DNA from: an uncultured Treponema sp.
GTDB lineage: Bacteria; Spirochaetota; Spirochaetia; Treponematales; Treponemataceae
Length of the DNA stretch: 64,000 nt
NCBI GenBank assembly: GCA_937877515.1
Contig: CALFIX010000010.1
Coordinates: 60,221-124,220 of the forward strand
Reading direction: 5' to 3'
Below are positions 7,808 through 17,260 of this stretch, piece by piece (the first letter of the stretch is position 1; each line of letters begins with the position of its first letter). A model generated the notes under the pieces. The model was given only the letters and a program-made list of their open reading frames with translations. It had not been told where the DNA came from and searched no databases. The translations under genes were made by a program, and so were the position numbers.

Positions 7808-9063
7808 TTCGGCGAACTAATCTTTCCATCATAGATTTCCTTCGGGTACACCACAATTCCAAGCTTTTTCTCCAAGGCGGCGTATTTTCGCATTTCGTAT
7901 TCGTCACCTATTACTACGTTTACGCCTGATTTTCCGGCTCTGGCAGTGCGTCCGCTTCGGTGAATAAAAAAGTCCTCGTACTCAGGTAAATCCATCTGAA
8001 CCACGTGTGAGATATTCGCAATATCAAGACCACGGGCAGACAAATCACTTGTAACTAAGATTTTACACTTCCCGCTTCTGAATTTATCAATGGCGGCTTT
8101 ACGAAGCTGTTTGTCTGCCTTTGCGTGCAAAGCCATGCAGTCAATCTTTTTGAAGCGAAGCTTTGAATAAATATTTTCCACCTGGTCAGCACGGCTTGTA
8201 AAAACAAGGATTTTTTCATAATCACAGGCGGCAATAAATTTTCTGAGCGTTTCAATTTTATCGCGGTTTTCGGCGTAAATTGCCCAATGCGTTATGCGGC
8301 TTTTTAAGACGTTTTCCTCCGGCATGACGACGTTCTCAATTCCTGCAAAAAAGATTTTTGTCTGCTTATTAAGAGTTGCGCTGCAGGCGATAATCTGGCA
8401 CGAAGGCGGAACTAAAAGGCGCAGCGCATCAGTCTGCTCAAAAAGCTCTTTTTTAACGAGGCGGTCAGTCTCATCAAAAACAATCGCCTTTAATCCGCTG
8501 ATTTTAAGTTTTTTAAGGCGGATTAATTCCACAAGGCGGGCAGGATTTCCGATTACAATTGCAGGACGCTCCTTTAAGGCTTCAATCTGACGCTTAATCG
8601 GCGCACCGCCAATGAACAAGGCTGTTTTTTTATCTGTAACCTGCTTAGCCGCAAGATTAATCTGCGAGGAAAGCTCGTATGTTGGGGCGGCGATGATAAT
8701 CTTGACACCATCGGCAGTAAATATTGCCGCCCCTTCACCTAAAGGTGATTTGCAATTTCCCTTCTTAACACCATCGGCAGCAGTCATTGCCGCCCCTTCA
8801 CCTAAAGGTGATTTGCAATTTCCTTTCTTAACACCATCGGCATCGGAAGCCTGGGAATCCCCATCATCAACGTAATTTTGTATCAACGGCAGAAGATAGG
8901 CAAAAGTCTTTCCAGTTCCCGTTTCTGACTGGAAAATCACATTCTTTTTTTCGAGAATACGTGGAATCACCTCATTTTGAACGGCGGTCGGCTCTGTAAT
9001 ATTCAATGCAGAAAGCTTTTTCAAAAGAGAATCAGACAGCAATGTAAATGCAGAATTATTCAT
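7804..9063 (-). CDS. DEAD-box ATP-dependent RNA helicase with an in-frame repeat insertion
   Basis: The helicase motifs are in order: motif I SETGTGKT, motif Ia APTYEL, a DEAD variant VFDETDRL, motif III SATL, then ARGLDIANISHVVQMDLPEY and motif VI HRSGRTARAG. It would unwind RNA duplexes in ribosome assembly or mRNA decay. I start it at 9063 (MNNSAFTLLSDSLLKK): the longer frame to 9126 overlaps the divergent glycosyltransferase start and adds a hydrophobic, non-family extension. Between motifs I and Ia two 21-residue copies of DGVKKGNCKSPLGEGAA plus 3-4 residues are inserted in frame, encoded by 63-bp tandem repeats. The family normally has only a short linker there. The motifs suggest the protein is still active. 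Confidence 0.93.
   Translation of the reverse strand: MNNSAFTLLSDSLLKKLSALNITEPTAVQNEVIPRILEKKNVIFQSETGTGKTFAYLLPLIQNYVDDGDSQASDADGVKKGNCKSPLGEGAAMTAADGVKKGNCKSPLGEGAAIFTADGVKIIIAAPTYELSSQINLAAKQVTDKKTALFIGGAPIKRQIEALKERPAIVIGNPARLVELIRLKKLKISGLKAIVFDETDRLVKKELFEQTDALRLLVPPSCQIIACSATLNKQTKIFFAGIENVVMPEENVLKSRITHWAIYAENRDKIETLRKFIAACDYEKILVFTSRADQVENIYSKLRFKKIDCMALHAKADKQLRKAAIDKFRSGKCKILVTSDLSARGLDIANISHVVQMDLPEYEDFFIHRSGRTARAGKSGVNVVIGDEYEMRKYAALEKKLGIVVYPKEIYDGKISSPN
8702..8842. repeat. 63-bp tandem repeat within the helicase gene
   Basis: Units at 8702-8764 and 8765-8827 are nearly identical. A third partial unit begins at 8828 (TTAACACCATCGGCA). Each contains the palindrome TCACCTAAAGGTGA. 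The unit length is a multiple of three, so the helicase frame is preserved. Confidence 0.9.
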
Positions 9064-9109
9064 ATTAGAAAATATAGCATACAGGCAAAAAAAATGATAG
9101 AATAGTAAT

Positions 9110-10231
9110 ATGATTAAAGTTGGCATCGATACGTTTGGCTGTGAGCACGGAAGGTCGGGACTCGGCTCCTGTCTTTTTTACTTGACTTCAAACCTTCCGC
9201 AGCAGGACGAAGATATTCAGTTTGAGCTTTTCGGCTCTGAACAAGATAGATTTACATTCACTTCAAATAATGGCTTTCCCTATCAGTCGGTACAGATTGC
9301 GGATAATGAAAAAGCGGAAAAATCATGGCATCACGGAACCGGAATAAAGGTTTTTGTGTTAAAAAACAACTATGACCTTGTGATTTATCCTGCAGTTTCT
9401 AAGGTGTTTCCGTTTACGTTCATAAAAAACGGAATTGCGATAGTCAACACAGTGCTTTCATCATCCGCGGAAAAAATGAACTTCCTTCACAGAAAGTTTT
9501 TAAAACGCGGACTTTCAAAGGTAAAAGTGATAATTGCAGGCTCGGACTTTATCAAAAATGATTTGATTGAGCTGGGACTTCCAAAAGAAAAAATTCAGGT
9601 GATTCACAACGGAATTGACCACAAGCTGTTCTTCCCAAAGCCTGTTGCAGATGACGAGGCAGTTGAGGTAAGCCCGTTCTCCATAAAGCGGCCGTATTTT
9701 ATTTACGGCTCAAAACTTTCGGACAAGAACAAAAAGCACCATGAGCTGATTAAGGCGTTTGAAATCTTCAAGAAAAAAACAGGACTTCCGCACAGGCTTG
9801 TTTTGGCAGGCGAGGAAGGAGAAGCCACAAAAGAGATTCACGATTACGTTTTTAAAAGCGAATATGCGACCGACATTTTTCTTACTGGCTTTTTTCCGCA
9901 TGAAAGCTTTGCGACGCTCTACACAGGCGCAGAGGCACTCTTGTTTCCTGCAGTAAACGAAGGGATAGGGCTTCCTGTTCTGGAAGCTATGGCGTGCGGA
10001 ATCCCTGTTTTATGCTCAAAGTCCGGCGTACTAAAGGAAATCGGGGGAAACGCTCCGCTTTATTTTAATCCCGACAAGCCGGAAGAAATTGCCGACGCAA
10101 TGGAAAGAATCATCAATGACAGCGAGCTAAAGGTTAAGATGATAGATTTAGGTCTAATTCAGGCAGGAAAATTCAACTGGGAAGAAAGCGTAAAGCAGCT
10201 TATTGCGCTGATTAAGAAAATCGGCAAATAG
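9110..10231 (+). CDS. Glycosyltransferase, GT4 (GT-B) family
   Basis: A 373-residue protein with the group 1 glycosyltransferase layout. The N-terminal acceptor domain ends in VIHNGIDHKLF (residue about 170). The C-terminal nucleotide-sugar domain has the E-x7-E region EALLFPAVNEGIGLPVLEAM, followed by ACGIPVLCSKSGVLKEIGG. It would transfer a sugar from an activated donor to a glycan or lipid acceptor at the cytoplasmic face of the membrane; substrate unknown. The ATG at 9110 lies 46 bases from the divergent helicase start. No other polysaccharide genes are adjacent. Confidence 0.9.
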   Translation: MIKVGIDTFGCEHGRSGLGSCLFYLTSNLPQQDEDIQFELFGSEQDRFTFTSNNGFPYQSVQIADNEKAEKSWHHGTGIKVFVLKNNYDLVIYPAVSKVFPFTFIKNGIAIVNTVLSSSAEKMNFLHRKFLKRGLSKVKVIIAGSDFIKNDLIELGLPKEKIQVIHNGIDHKLFFPKPVADDEAVEVSPFSIKRPYFIYGSKLSDKNKKHHELIKAFEIFKKKTGLPHRLVLAGEEGEATKEIHDYVFKSEYATDIFLTGFFPHESFATLYTGAEALLFPAVNEGIGLPVLEAMACGIPVLCSKSGVLKEIGGNAPLYFNPDKPEEIADAMERIINDSELKVKMIDLGLIQAGKFNWEESVKQLIALIKKIGK

Positions 10232-10365
10232 GAACCGTAGGTAACGAATGTTTTTGAACCATGCTATGAGAGCGTAAGCATTTTTTACCACAAGCATTTT
10301 TACCTTGGTAGAACTATTTTCTATAAATCACTATAATAGATAGACTAATTTTTGGAGAATTTTTT

Positions 10366-13293
10366 GTGTTTTTAAAGAGTTTAGACATATACGGCTTTAA
10401 ATCTTTTGCAGATAAAACCCACATAGATTTTGCAGACGGAATCACTGCCCTTCTTGGACCTAACGGATGCGGAAAATCAAACGTAGTTGACGCAATCAAA
10501 TGGGTACTTGCAGAAAACCGCTCAAAAAACCTGCGCGCAGAAAAAATGGAAGACGTTATTTTTAACGGAACTGAACGCCGCGCAAAACTGAATGCCGCAG
10601 AGGTTACTCTCACTCTTTGCAACGACAAGGGCTTGCTCCCCCTTGATGAAGAAGAAATCGCAATCACACGCCGTCTATACCGTTCTGGCGACCAGGAATA
10701 TTTTATAAACAAGCGTCCGGCAGGTCCTACAGAAATCCGCCGGCTTTTTATGGACACTGGCGTTGGTAAGGCGGCCTACTCCGTAATGGAACAGGGCAAA
10801 ATCGATCAGATTCTTTCTAGCAAGCCTGAAGACCGCCGCTACCTTTTTGAGGAGGCGGCCGGAATCAGCCGAAGTAAGGCAGAGGTTGCGGAGGCGGAGC
10901 GAGAGCTTGAACGCACAAGACAGAACCTCACTCAAATTGAAATTGCGCTGGGAGAAATTAAGCGTCAGTACGATTCCTTGAAAATCCAGAGCGAAAAGAC
11001 AATCAAATACCGCAAGTACAAGGATGAAATTTTTGACTACGAGCTTGACATCACCCTTCTGCGCCTGAAAAATTTTGTTCAGGACAAGGCTCGTCATCAG
11101 GACGAACTTAAGGTCGTTGAGCAGAAGCGCGATCAAGTGCGTAAGGAAATTGACGAAATCAACAATACGATTTCTGAAAACCGCGAAAAGTCAAAGGCTT
11201 TGCAGGAAGAGCTTTACGCAAAGCAGGCAGAGCTTATCAAAATCGGTACGGAAAAAAACGGCAAGCTTGATTTGATTTCAAACTTCAACAAGCAGGCGAT
11301 TGAAATAAAAGAAAAAATCAACAACCTTGACGGGCGAAAACGCGCCATTTCTGAGCAGCTTGACAACACTCAGGAAGAAATTGACGAGCAGAACGCGGAG
11401 CTTCACACAAAGACAAAAAATCTTGAAAACGCACGCGCAAACATAAAAACCATAGAAGATAACGTTACAAAAAGCCGCACTCAGATTTCTGAGAACGACT
11501 TGAAGGCTGACGAGCTTCGAGAAAAAATCGGCGAGCTGGAAGCTGAGCGCAAGAATTTGCAGAACGAGCTTGCTTCAATTACCGAAGACATTGTTTCCAT
11601 GCTTGATGAAAAACTTAAATCCGCAGGCTTTAGCGAAAACGCAATGCGAAACGCTAAGGAAGAGCTTGATACCGCGATTGGAAAGCTAAAGGTTTTTGTA
11701 ACAGGACGAAAAAACGTATTTACAGACTTTGCAAGCCAGAATCACAATGCGGAGGATTCCTTAAAGACCGTCCGCGAGGCAAGCGACGCTTTTAGAGAGG
11801 CGGAATCGCAGATTGCGGCATTGGAAGAAGCACTTTCTAAATATCTGGACGCTTCCCCAGCCTTTATCACAGAATTTTTGAGTCCAGAAGGCGTTATGAC
11901 TAAAAAACGCGGCATAGATTCAAAAATCAATGAAAATATTGCCGCAGTTGAAAAGCTCAACGAGCAGATTGACGGACTTCATTCAGAAAATTCCGGACTT
12001 GTTGCAAAAATCGACGAATACGAGGACACGCTCCACAAGCTTAAGATTAACGAAATCCAAATGCAGGAGCAGATTAATTCCGCCAAAAATCAGATTAATA
12101 ACCTTGAACGCTCATTCAACGAGCAGAAAAACCGTCTGCGCGAGGTTGAGGACGATATTTTTGTTGAGGTCAAAAGGCAGGAAGAACTTAACGAAAAGAT
12201 TAACGGCATTCAGGACGAGCTTGCAGAAATTGAATACCGCGGAGAAAAGCTTGCAAAGGAAATGTCGAACCTCGACGAAGAAATTGCAAAATGCGACAAA
12301 TCAGTTTCTGGAAAAACCGGAACTTTGGATAAAAAGCGCGAGGACGAAAGACGCTACCAGGAGCAGTATGAGCGTCTGACATTAAGCTTGAACTCCGCCG
12401 ACAACGACATTCGTAACGTAAAGCAGAATTTCCAGGATCAGTACAGCCGCGACCTCATGGCTTACGAGGAACGAATGTATAAAATCAACACTTCTGCAGC
12501 CGACCTTCGCGAAAAGCTTTCTGAATCAAAAAAGGCATTCAACTCGCTTGGAACCGTAAACCTTATGGCGCCTGAGGAATTTTCCGAGGTTAAAGACCGC
12601 TACGAAAGGCAGAATTCAAACTATGTAGACACAAAAAAGAGCCTGGAAAACCTCATCATCGTTTCGGAAGAGATAAAATCAAAATCTGCCGAAATGTTTT
12701 TGGACACCTACAACAAGATTAAAAAGAATTTTCACAATATGTTCCGCCGCCTCTTTAACGGAGGACGTGCCGAGCTTAAGCTTGCAGACCCGGCAAACAT
12801 TCTTACATCCGGCATTGACATTTACGCCCAGCCGCCTGGAAAGAACCTTGAAAACATCGCACTGCTTTCGGGCGGAGAAAAGACTATGACTGCGGTCGCT
12901 CTTTTGTTCGCAACGTATCAGGTTCGCCCAAGTCCGTTCTGTCTTTTGGACGAGATTGACGCTGCCCTTGACGACAAAAACGTTTCAAGTTTTGTAACGA
13001 CTCTGGAAAGCTTTGCGAACATAAGCCAGTACATCGTCATCACACATAACAAAAAGACCGTTATGGGTGCTTCGACAATGCTTGGAATTACTATGGAAGA
13101 GTCGGGAATCAGTAAGACGATTCAGCTCCGCCTTGACGAGGACATTAAGACAGGGGCAGAAATTGACCGCTCGCAGGCAGATTTTGTGGACGAGGACGTT
13201 CCTGACGAAGAAGGCGTTGTAATCCCTCCTCGCCCGGAAAAGCACCGCCACAATAACAACGAAACTAGCGAGGAAAATAAGGAAGCCGAGTAA
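10366..13293 (+). CDS. smc: Chromosome segregation ATPase SMC, short form
   Basis: A 975-residue protein with an N-terminal Walker A GPNGCGKSN at residues 31-39, a long coiled coil, an ABC signature LSGGEKTM near 832 and a Walker B CLLDEIDAALDD near 861. SMC dimers with ScpA/ScpB organise the chromosome. The start is GTG at 10366 after GGAGAA. The protein is about 200 residues shorter than typical bacterial SMC (1150-1190). In the middle (about 390-520) I see no canonical glycine-rich hinge, only a helical segment, so the dimerisation region may be divergent. It is followed after 5 bases by a membrane-protein gene. Confidence 0.93.
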   Translation: MFLKSLDIYGFKSFADKTHIDFADGITALLGPNGCGKSNVVDAIKWVLAENRSKNLRAEKMEDVIFNGTERRAKLNAAEVTLTLCNDKGLLPLDEEEIAITRRLYRSGDQEYFINKRPAGPTEIRRLFMDTGVGKAAYSVMEQGKIDQILSSKPEDRRYLFEEAAGISRSKAEVAEAERELERTRQNLTQIEIALGEIKRQYDSLKIQSEKTIKYRKYKDEIFDYELDITLLRLKNFVQDKARHQDELKVVEQKRDQVRKEIDEINNTISENREKSKALQEELYAKQAELIKIGTEKNGKLDLISNFNKQAIEIKEKINNLDGRKRAISEQLDNTQEEIDEQNAELHTKTKNLENARANIKTIEDNVTKSRTQISENDLKADELREKIGELEAERKNLQNELASITEDIVSMLDEKLKSAGFSENAMRNAKEELDTAIGKLKVFVTGRKNVFTDFASQNHNAEDSLKTVREASDAFREAESQIAALEEALSKYLDASPAFITEFLSPEGVMTKKRGIDSKINENIAAVEKLNEQIDGLHSENSGLVAKIDEYEDTLHKLKINEIQMQEQINSAKNQINNLERSFNEQKNRLREVEDDIFVEVKRQEELNEKINGIQDELAEIEYRGEKLAKEMSNLDEEIAKCDKSVSGKTGTLDKKREDERRYQEQYERLTLSLNSADNDIRNVKQNFQDQYSRDLMAYEERMYKINTSAADLREKLSESKKAFNSLGTVNLMAPEEFSEVKDRYERQNSNYVDTKKSLENLIIVSEEIKSKSAEMFLDTYNKIKKNFHNMFRRLFNGGRAELKLADPANILTSGIDIYAQPPGKNLENIALLSGGEKTMTAVALLFATYQVRPSPFCLLDEIDAALDDKNVSSFVTTLESFANISQYIVITHNKKTVMGASTMLGITMEESGISKTIQLRLDEDIKTGAEIDRSQADFVDEDVPDEEGVVIPPRPEKHRHNNNETSEENKEAE

Positions 13294-13298
13294 CCGAC

Positions 13299-13715
13299 AT
13301 GGATTTTGGTTCGATTGTTGAATCCGTAAGGGATAAAATCACATCAATTATAGATTCTCTTTCAGAAAAGCTTAGCGAGCTTTTGGAAACTAACAAAAAG
13401 CTTGTCTTTTTGATTGCAGGTCTTGCACTTGCACTTTTAATCTGTATGCTTCTGCTACTTATTGCGATTTCTGGCTCAGATAAAAAGAAAAAGCAAAAAG
13501 TGCTTCCCACACCGATTGTGCTTGAAGTTGAAGAGCCTGTTATTCCGGACGGTCCAAAGCTTCCAAAGGATTATAATATTTCGCGTCCTGCAAAGGATAA
13601 ATGGACAGAAGATGAAGCCAAAGAATGGTTTACCATTCCAGGTGAGAATGAGGTTGATTCACTTTCAAGCTCTAATGACAAAATTATAAAGGATATACTG
13701 GAGGCTGCTCCATGA
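13299..13715 (+). CDS. Hypothetical single-span membrane protein
   Basis: 138 residues. An amphipathic N-terminal helix is followed by one strong transmembrane segment (LVFLIAGLALALLICMLLLL, about 34-54), a basic stop-transfer run (DKKKKQK) and an acidic, proline-rich tail of about 75 residues. It follows smc by 5 bases, and its stop overlaps the next ATG (ATGA), so the three genes are probably cotranscribed. No family recognised. Confidence 0.85.
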   Translation: MDFGSIVESVRDKITSIIDSLSEKLSELLETNKKLVFLIAGLALALLICMLLLLIAISGSDKKKKQKVLPTPIVLEVEEPVIPDGPKLPKDYNISRPAKDKWTEDEAKEWFTIPGENEVDSLSSSNDKIIKDILEAAP

Positions 13716-15196
13716 AAAAGTCTGGCATCTTAATTGCTGCTGTATTATTCGGATTTTTCTCCTGTGCATCAAAGCCGGTCGCACTGCCAGAACCAGACAT
13801 AAATTCCTCTGGAAATGGTGAACTAAGTGCAGAAATGGCAGAAGAGCCTATTCAAGAGCCTGAGGTTCTGACTGATGAAGGTGAAACAGAGCTTGAAGAA
13901 ATTGAAGAGCCAGAAGTAAGCGAGCTTCCGCCAGAGGACGATAACATTACAGAGTATTACGAGGATGACGAAATAGAGTTCATTGATGATGAAAAAGGCG
14001 AAATCTTAAATTTCTCCCTTGAAAATGACGAACTCGAAGGTTCTCAAAACCTTGAAAATGCAAAAAATGATTTTTCTGCGGACGGCTCACTTTCTGACAA
14101 CACAACAGAGGATGATAATGCCATAACGTCATTGAATAATTCAGAGCTTTCAGCTTTACAAAATCAAAATAAAAGTGATTTTGACTCAAAGCAAACAGAC
14201 AAAACAGACGGCGCAGATGCCATTGATGAAAATTCAGAAGAAAGCCTTGAAAATGACATTAATGACAACTTTAATGTTGATGAGGATTCCTCTAAAAACG
14301 ACGTGGAAGAGTATTCTTACCCTGTTTCAAGAAGCGTAACTCTTAAAGTTTATGAATATCTTGACGTTTCCTACCCCGGAAGTGGATGGATTTACATGGG
14401 CGCAACTGATAATTCAAAGAATATTACTTATTTTGGAAGAAAGCTTGGCACTCAAAACACAAACTTTTCTCTGCAGGCTAGAAATCCGGGTACAAAAATC
14501 CTTCATTTTTACAAAAATGACACCCTCACAAATCAAATAATTGATGACTACATTGAAGTAATAGTTTTGGAGGAACGAGGAAGCAATCAAACTCACGTTG
14601 AGGCACCAGAATATAAAATGCCAGTAAAATCTGCAAAGCCTGCTTCGAAGGCAGCTCACAAGGAGGTGGAAGGTTGGGCAGACCAGACAAAACAAACTGA
14701 GCAAACCGAACAAGCCAGCGCACTTAAAACAGAACAAATCTCATTTCCTGATGAAGTAGAAACTGTTGAGCCAGAGGAAACGGAAGCGGAAAAACCGCAA
14801 AATAATTCTTCCACAAAACCGAATAGCACCTACACAGAAAACTACAACTCTAATTCAGATGACGTAACAGCTAGCCAAGAGTCTAATACAAATGTACAGA
14901 ATACAGAAACCAGGGTAGAAGAACTTTTGAAATCCGCAAAGGATGCGTTAAGTCAAAAAAATTATAAAATAGCACTTGATTATATAAATGAATACATTAG
15001 CAATTCAAAAGACGGAAGAGATGAAGCACTGTTTATTCAGGGGCAAGCTTTGGAAGCAAAATCTGATTTTCAGGACATTCCAAAGGCTATTGAATCGTAT
15101 ACAACGCTTACAAATAACTATCCTGCAAGTAAATATTGGGATAAGGCAAATAAGCGCATCATATATTTAAAAAGATTTTACCTTCAAGGAAGGTAA
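13712..15196 (+). CDS. Acidic lipoprotein with C-terminal TPR-like repeats
   Basis: 494 residues. A signal peptide MKKSGILIAAVLFGFFSC ends in a spirochaete-type lipobox (FFSC, Cys18). Residues 25-190 are dominated by Glu/Asp and Asn and are probably disordered. A beta-rich domain follows at about 195-285. The last 90 residues (VEELLKSAKDALSQKNYKIA to the end) read as TPR-like helical repeats such as those of YbgF/BamD-type periplasmic scaffolds. Likely anchored in the envelope as a protein-interaction scaffold. It overlaps the upstream membrane-protein gene by 4 bases; a SIMPL lipoprotein gene follows 15 bases downstream. Confidence 0.87.
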   Translation: MKKSGILIAAVLFGFFSCASKPVALPEPDINSSGNGELSAEMAEEPIQEPEVLTDEGETELEEIEEPEVSELPPEDDNITEYYEDDEIEFIDDEKGEILNFSLENDELEGSQNLENAKNDFSADGSLSDNTTEDDNAITSLNNSELSALQNQNKSDFDSKQTDKTDGADAIDENSEESLENDINDNFNVDEDSSKNDVEEYSYPVSRSVTLKVYEYLDVSYPGSGWIYMGATDNSKNITYFGRKLGTQNTNFSLQARNPGTKILHFYKNDTLTNQIIDDYIEVIVLEERGSNQTHVEAPEYKMPVKSAKPASKAAHKEVEGWADQTKQTEQTEQASALKTEQISFPDEVETVEPEETEAEKPQNNSSTKPNSTYTENYNSNSDDVTASQESNTNVQNTETRVEELLKSAKDALSQKNYKIALDYINEYISNSKDGRDEALFIQGQALEAKSDFQDIPKAIESYTTLTNNYPASKYWDKANKRIIYLKRFYLQGR

Positions 15197-15211
15197 AGCA
15201 GAGAGGAAATT

Positions 15212-15916
15212 ATGATTAAAAAAATCATTATTGCAACTGCAGCTTTATATGCTGCACTTTCATTTTTTTCGTGCACAATCACCCGTTCTGCCGAAACTCC
15301 ACGTTACATTACAGTTTCAGGAACCGGCTCGGTTTCTGTGTACCCTGATTTAGTCTCCATTAAATTTATAGTAAGGACTACGGGCTGGAACGTGGCACAA
15401 ACAGCAGAAAAAAACGCGCAGAATACAAAAAATGCGATTGACGCAATAAAGGGCGCAGGCGTTGCAGATGCAGACGTATTCACAAGTGATTATACAATTA
15501 CCCAAGATAATTCGCAGAATTACCCTGGACAGTACACTGTACGCAATTATATTTCCGTAATAATCAGAAATCCCAGCATAACTGGAGCTGTTATTGACGC
15601 AGCGGTAAAGCAGAATACAGGAGCAAACGGCGTTACTTCGTTTGAATACCTCGTTTCTGATAATTCAACTGCATTGCGCCAGGCAAGAACGCTTGCAATC
15701 AAAGATGCACAGGATGCGGCAAATCTTTTGGCAGGTGCAAGCGGCTGCAAGGTTGGAAACGTCATTGAAATTTATGAAAATTACACTTCAAGCTCTCAGA
15801 ATGAGGGACTTATTATGCGGGCATCAAAGGTCGGAAGCAACAGTGTACAAACTCCTATTGAGCCTGGCAAAATGGATATTTCTTCAAACGTAACAATCAA
15901 GTATACTATTGAGTAA
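15212..15916 (+). CDS. SIMPL (DUF541) domain lipoprotein
   Basis: 234 residues. The signal peptide MIKKIIIATAALYAALSFFSC has a lipobox-like SFFSC (Cys21). The rest matches the SIMPL fold: TVSGTGSVSVYPDLVSIKF near the start, then NYISVIIRNPSITGAVIDAA, QARTLAIKDAQDAANLLAG and a closing strand MDISSNVTIKYTIE. SIMPL proteins are periplasmic or outer-membrane proteins of poorly defined role (oxidative stress, signalling complexes). It is preceded by GAGAGGAAATT. Confidence 0.9.
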   Translation: MIKKIIIATAALYAALSFFSCTITRSAETPRYITVSGTGSVSVYPDLVSIKFIVRTTGWNVAQTAEKNAQNTKNAIDAIKGAGVADADVFTSDYTITQDNSQNYPGQYTVRNYISVIIRNPSITGAVIDAAVKQNTGANGVTSFEYLVSDNSTALRQARTLAIKDAQDAANLLAGASGCKVGNVIEIYENYTSSSQNEGLIMRASKVGSNSVQTPIEPGKMDISSNVTIKYTIE

Positions 15917-15955
15917 CAAAATGCAGGGATAATCCCCGCAAAAAGGATAAGACGA

Positions 15956-17236
15956 ATGTTAGACTATAAATTTATTAAAGACAATCTTGATGCTGTAAAA
16001 CAGAACATTATCAACAGAAACATGAATGCAGATGCAGACATTGTTGTGGAGCTTTACGACAAGCGCACCGCCCTTGTTACAAAATTGCAGGGCTTGCAGC
16101 AGAAGCGTAACGAAAACGCTCAGGCAATGAAGCAGAAGCTTGACAATGACGAACGAGCAAAGCTGATTGAAGTCGGAAAACAGATTAAGGCTGAAATCGC
16201 AGACGTTGAAAGCGAATCTAAGGCAATTGAAGAAAAGCTTGAGGATGCTGCAAGAAAGCTTCCGAACATGGTTCACCCGGACGCTCCTGTAGGAAAACTC
16301 GATACAGAAAACCTTGAGGTAAAAAAGGTCGGAACCCCGCGCAAGTTTGACTTTGAGCCAAAAGATCACGTTCAGATTGGCGAAGAGCTTGACATCATCG
16401 ACTTTGACCGCGGAACTAAGGTTTCAGGTCCTAAATTCTACTACCTCAAAAACGACGCTGTTTTCCTGGAGCAGGCTCTGATTATGTACGCTCTGAACGT
16501 TCTAAGGAAACACGGCTTTAAGCTCTTTATTACTCCTGACGTTGCAAAGGAAGAGGTTCTTAAGGGAATCGGCTTCAATCCGCGCGGAAACGAATCTAAC
16601 GTTTATTCAATTGAGGAAGAAGGAACCTGTCTTGTAGCAACGGCAGAAATCACCTTGGGCGGCTACCACAAGGACGAGATTTTGGACAAGTCGAGCCTTC
16701 CGCTTTTGTACGGCGGACTTTCACACTGCTTCCGCCGCGAGGCAGGGGCAGCAGGACAGTTCAGCAAGGGCTTGTACCGCGTTCATCAGTTTGACAAGGT
16801 TGAGATGTTCGTCTACTCTACCCCGGAGCAGAGCGACGAGCTGCACGAAAAGCTCCGTCTTATTGAAGAGGAAATTTTTGAAGGATTGGGAATTCCATTC
16901 CACGTTGTAGACACCTGTACAGGCGACCTTGGTGCCCCTGCCTATCGCAAGTGGGACTTGGAAGCATGGATGCCGGGACGCAACGGCGGCGAATATGGCG
17001 AGGTTACATCCACCTCAAACTGTACGGACTATCAGGCACGCCGCTTGAACATCAAATACAAGGACGATGACGGAAAGAACAAGTACGTTCACACTCTGAA
17101 CGGAACCGCAATCGCAGTAGGACGCGCAATGCTCGCAATTCTTGAAAACTACCAGAATGCCGACGGCTCTGTAACAATTCCAGAAGTGCTCGTACCGTTC
17201 TGTGGATTTGACAAAATCATTCCAAAAAAAGCGTAA
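15956..17236 (+). CDS. serS: Seryl-tRNA synthetase
   Basis: 426 residues, the standard length. An N-terminal antiparallel coiled-coil arm (about 30-100) that grips the long variable arm of tRNA-Ser precedes the class II catalytic domain. Motif 2 is FRREAGAAGQFSKGLYRVHQ, and motif 3 region is NGTAIAVGRAMLAILENYQ. TAEITLGGYHKDEI matches the serine-binding TAE element. It charges tRNA-Ser in the cytoplasm. Confidence 0.97.
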   Translation: MLDYKFIKDNLDAVKQNIINRNMNADADIVVELYDKRTALVTKLQGLQQKRNENAQAMKQKLDNDERAKLIEVGKQIKAEIADVESESKAIEEKLEDAARKLPNMVHPDAPVGKLDTENLEVKKVGTPRKFDFEPKDHVQIGEELDIIDFDRGTKVSGPKFYYLKNDAVFLEQALIMYALNVLRKHGFKLFITPDVAKEEVLKGIGFNPRGNESNVYSIEEEGTCLVATAEITLGGYHKDEILDKSSLPLLYGGLSHCFRREAGAAGQFSKGLYRVHQFDKVEMFVYSTPEQSDELHEKLRLIEEEIFEGLGIPFHVVDTCTGDLGAPAYRKWDLEAWMPGRNGGEYGEVTSTSNCTDYQARRLNIKYKDDDGKNKYVHTLNGTAIAVGRAMLAILENYQNADGSVTIPEVLVPFCGFDKIIPKKA

Positions 17237-17260
17237 AAGGTGACTGACTAAGGATTAAGT

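Noticed and set aside
9064..9126. N-terminal extension of the DEAD-box helicase
   Set aside because: It overlaps the divergent glycosyltransferase start and adds a hydrophobic peptide not seen in the family.
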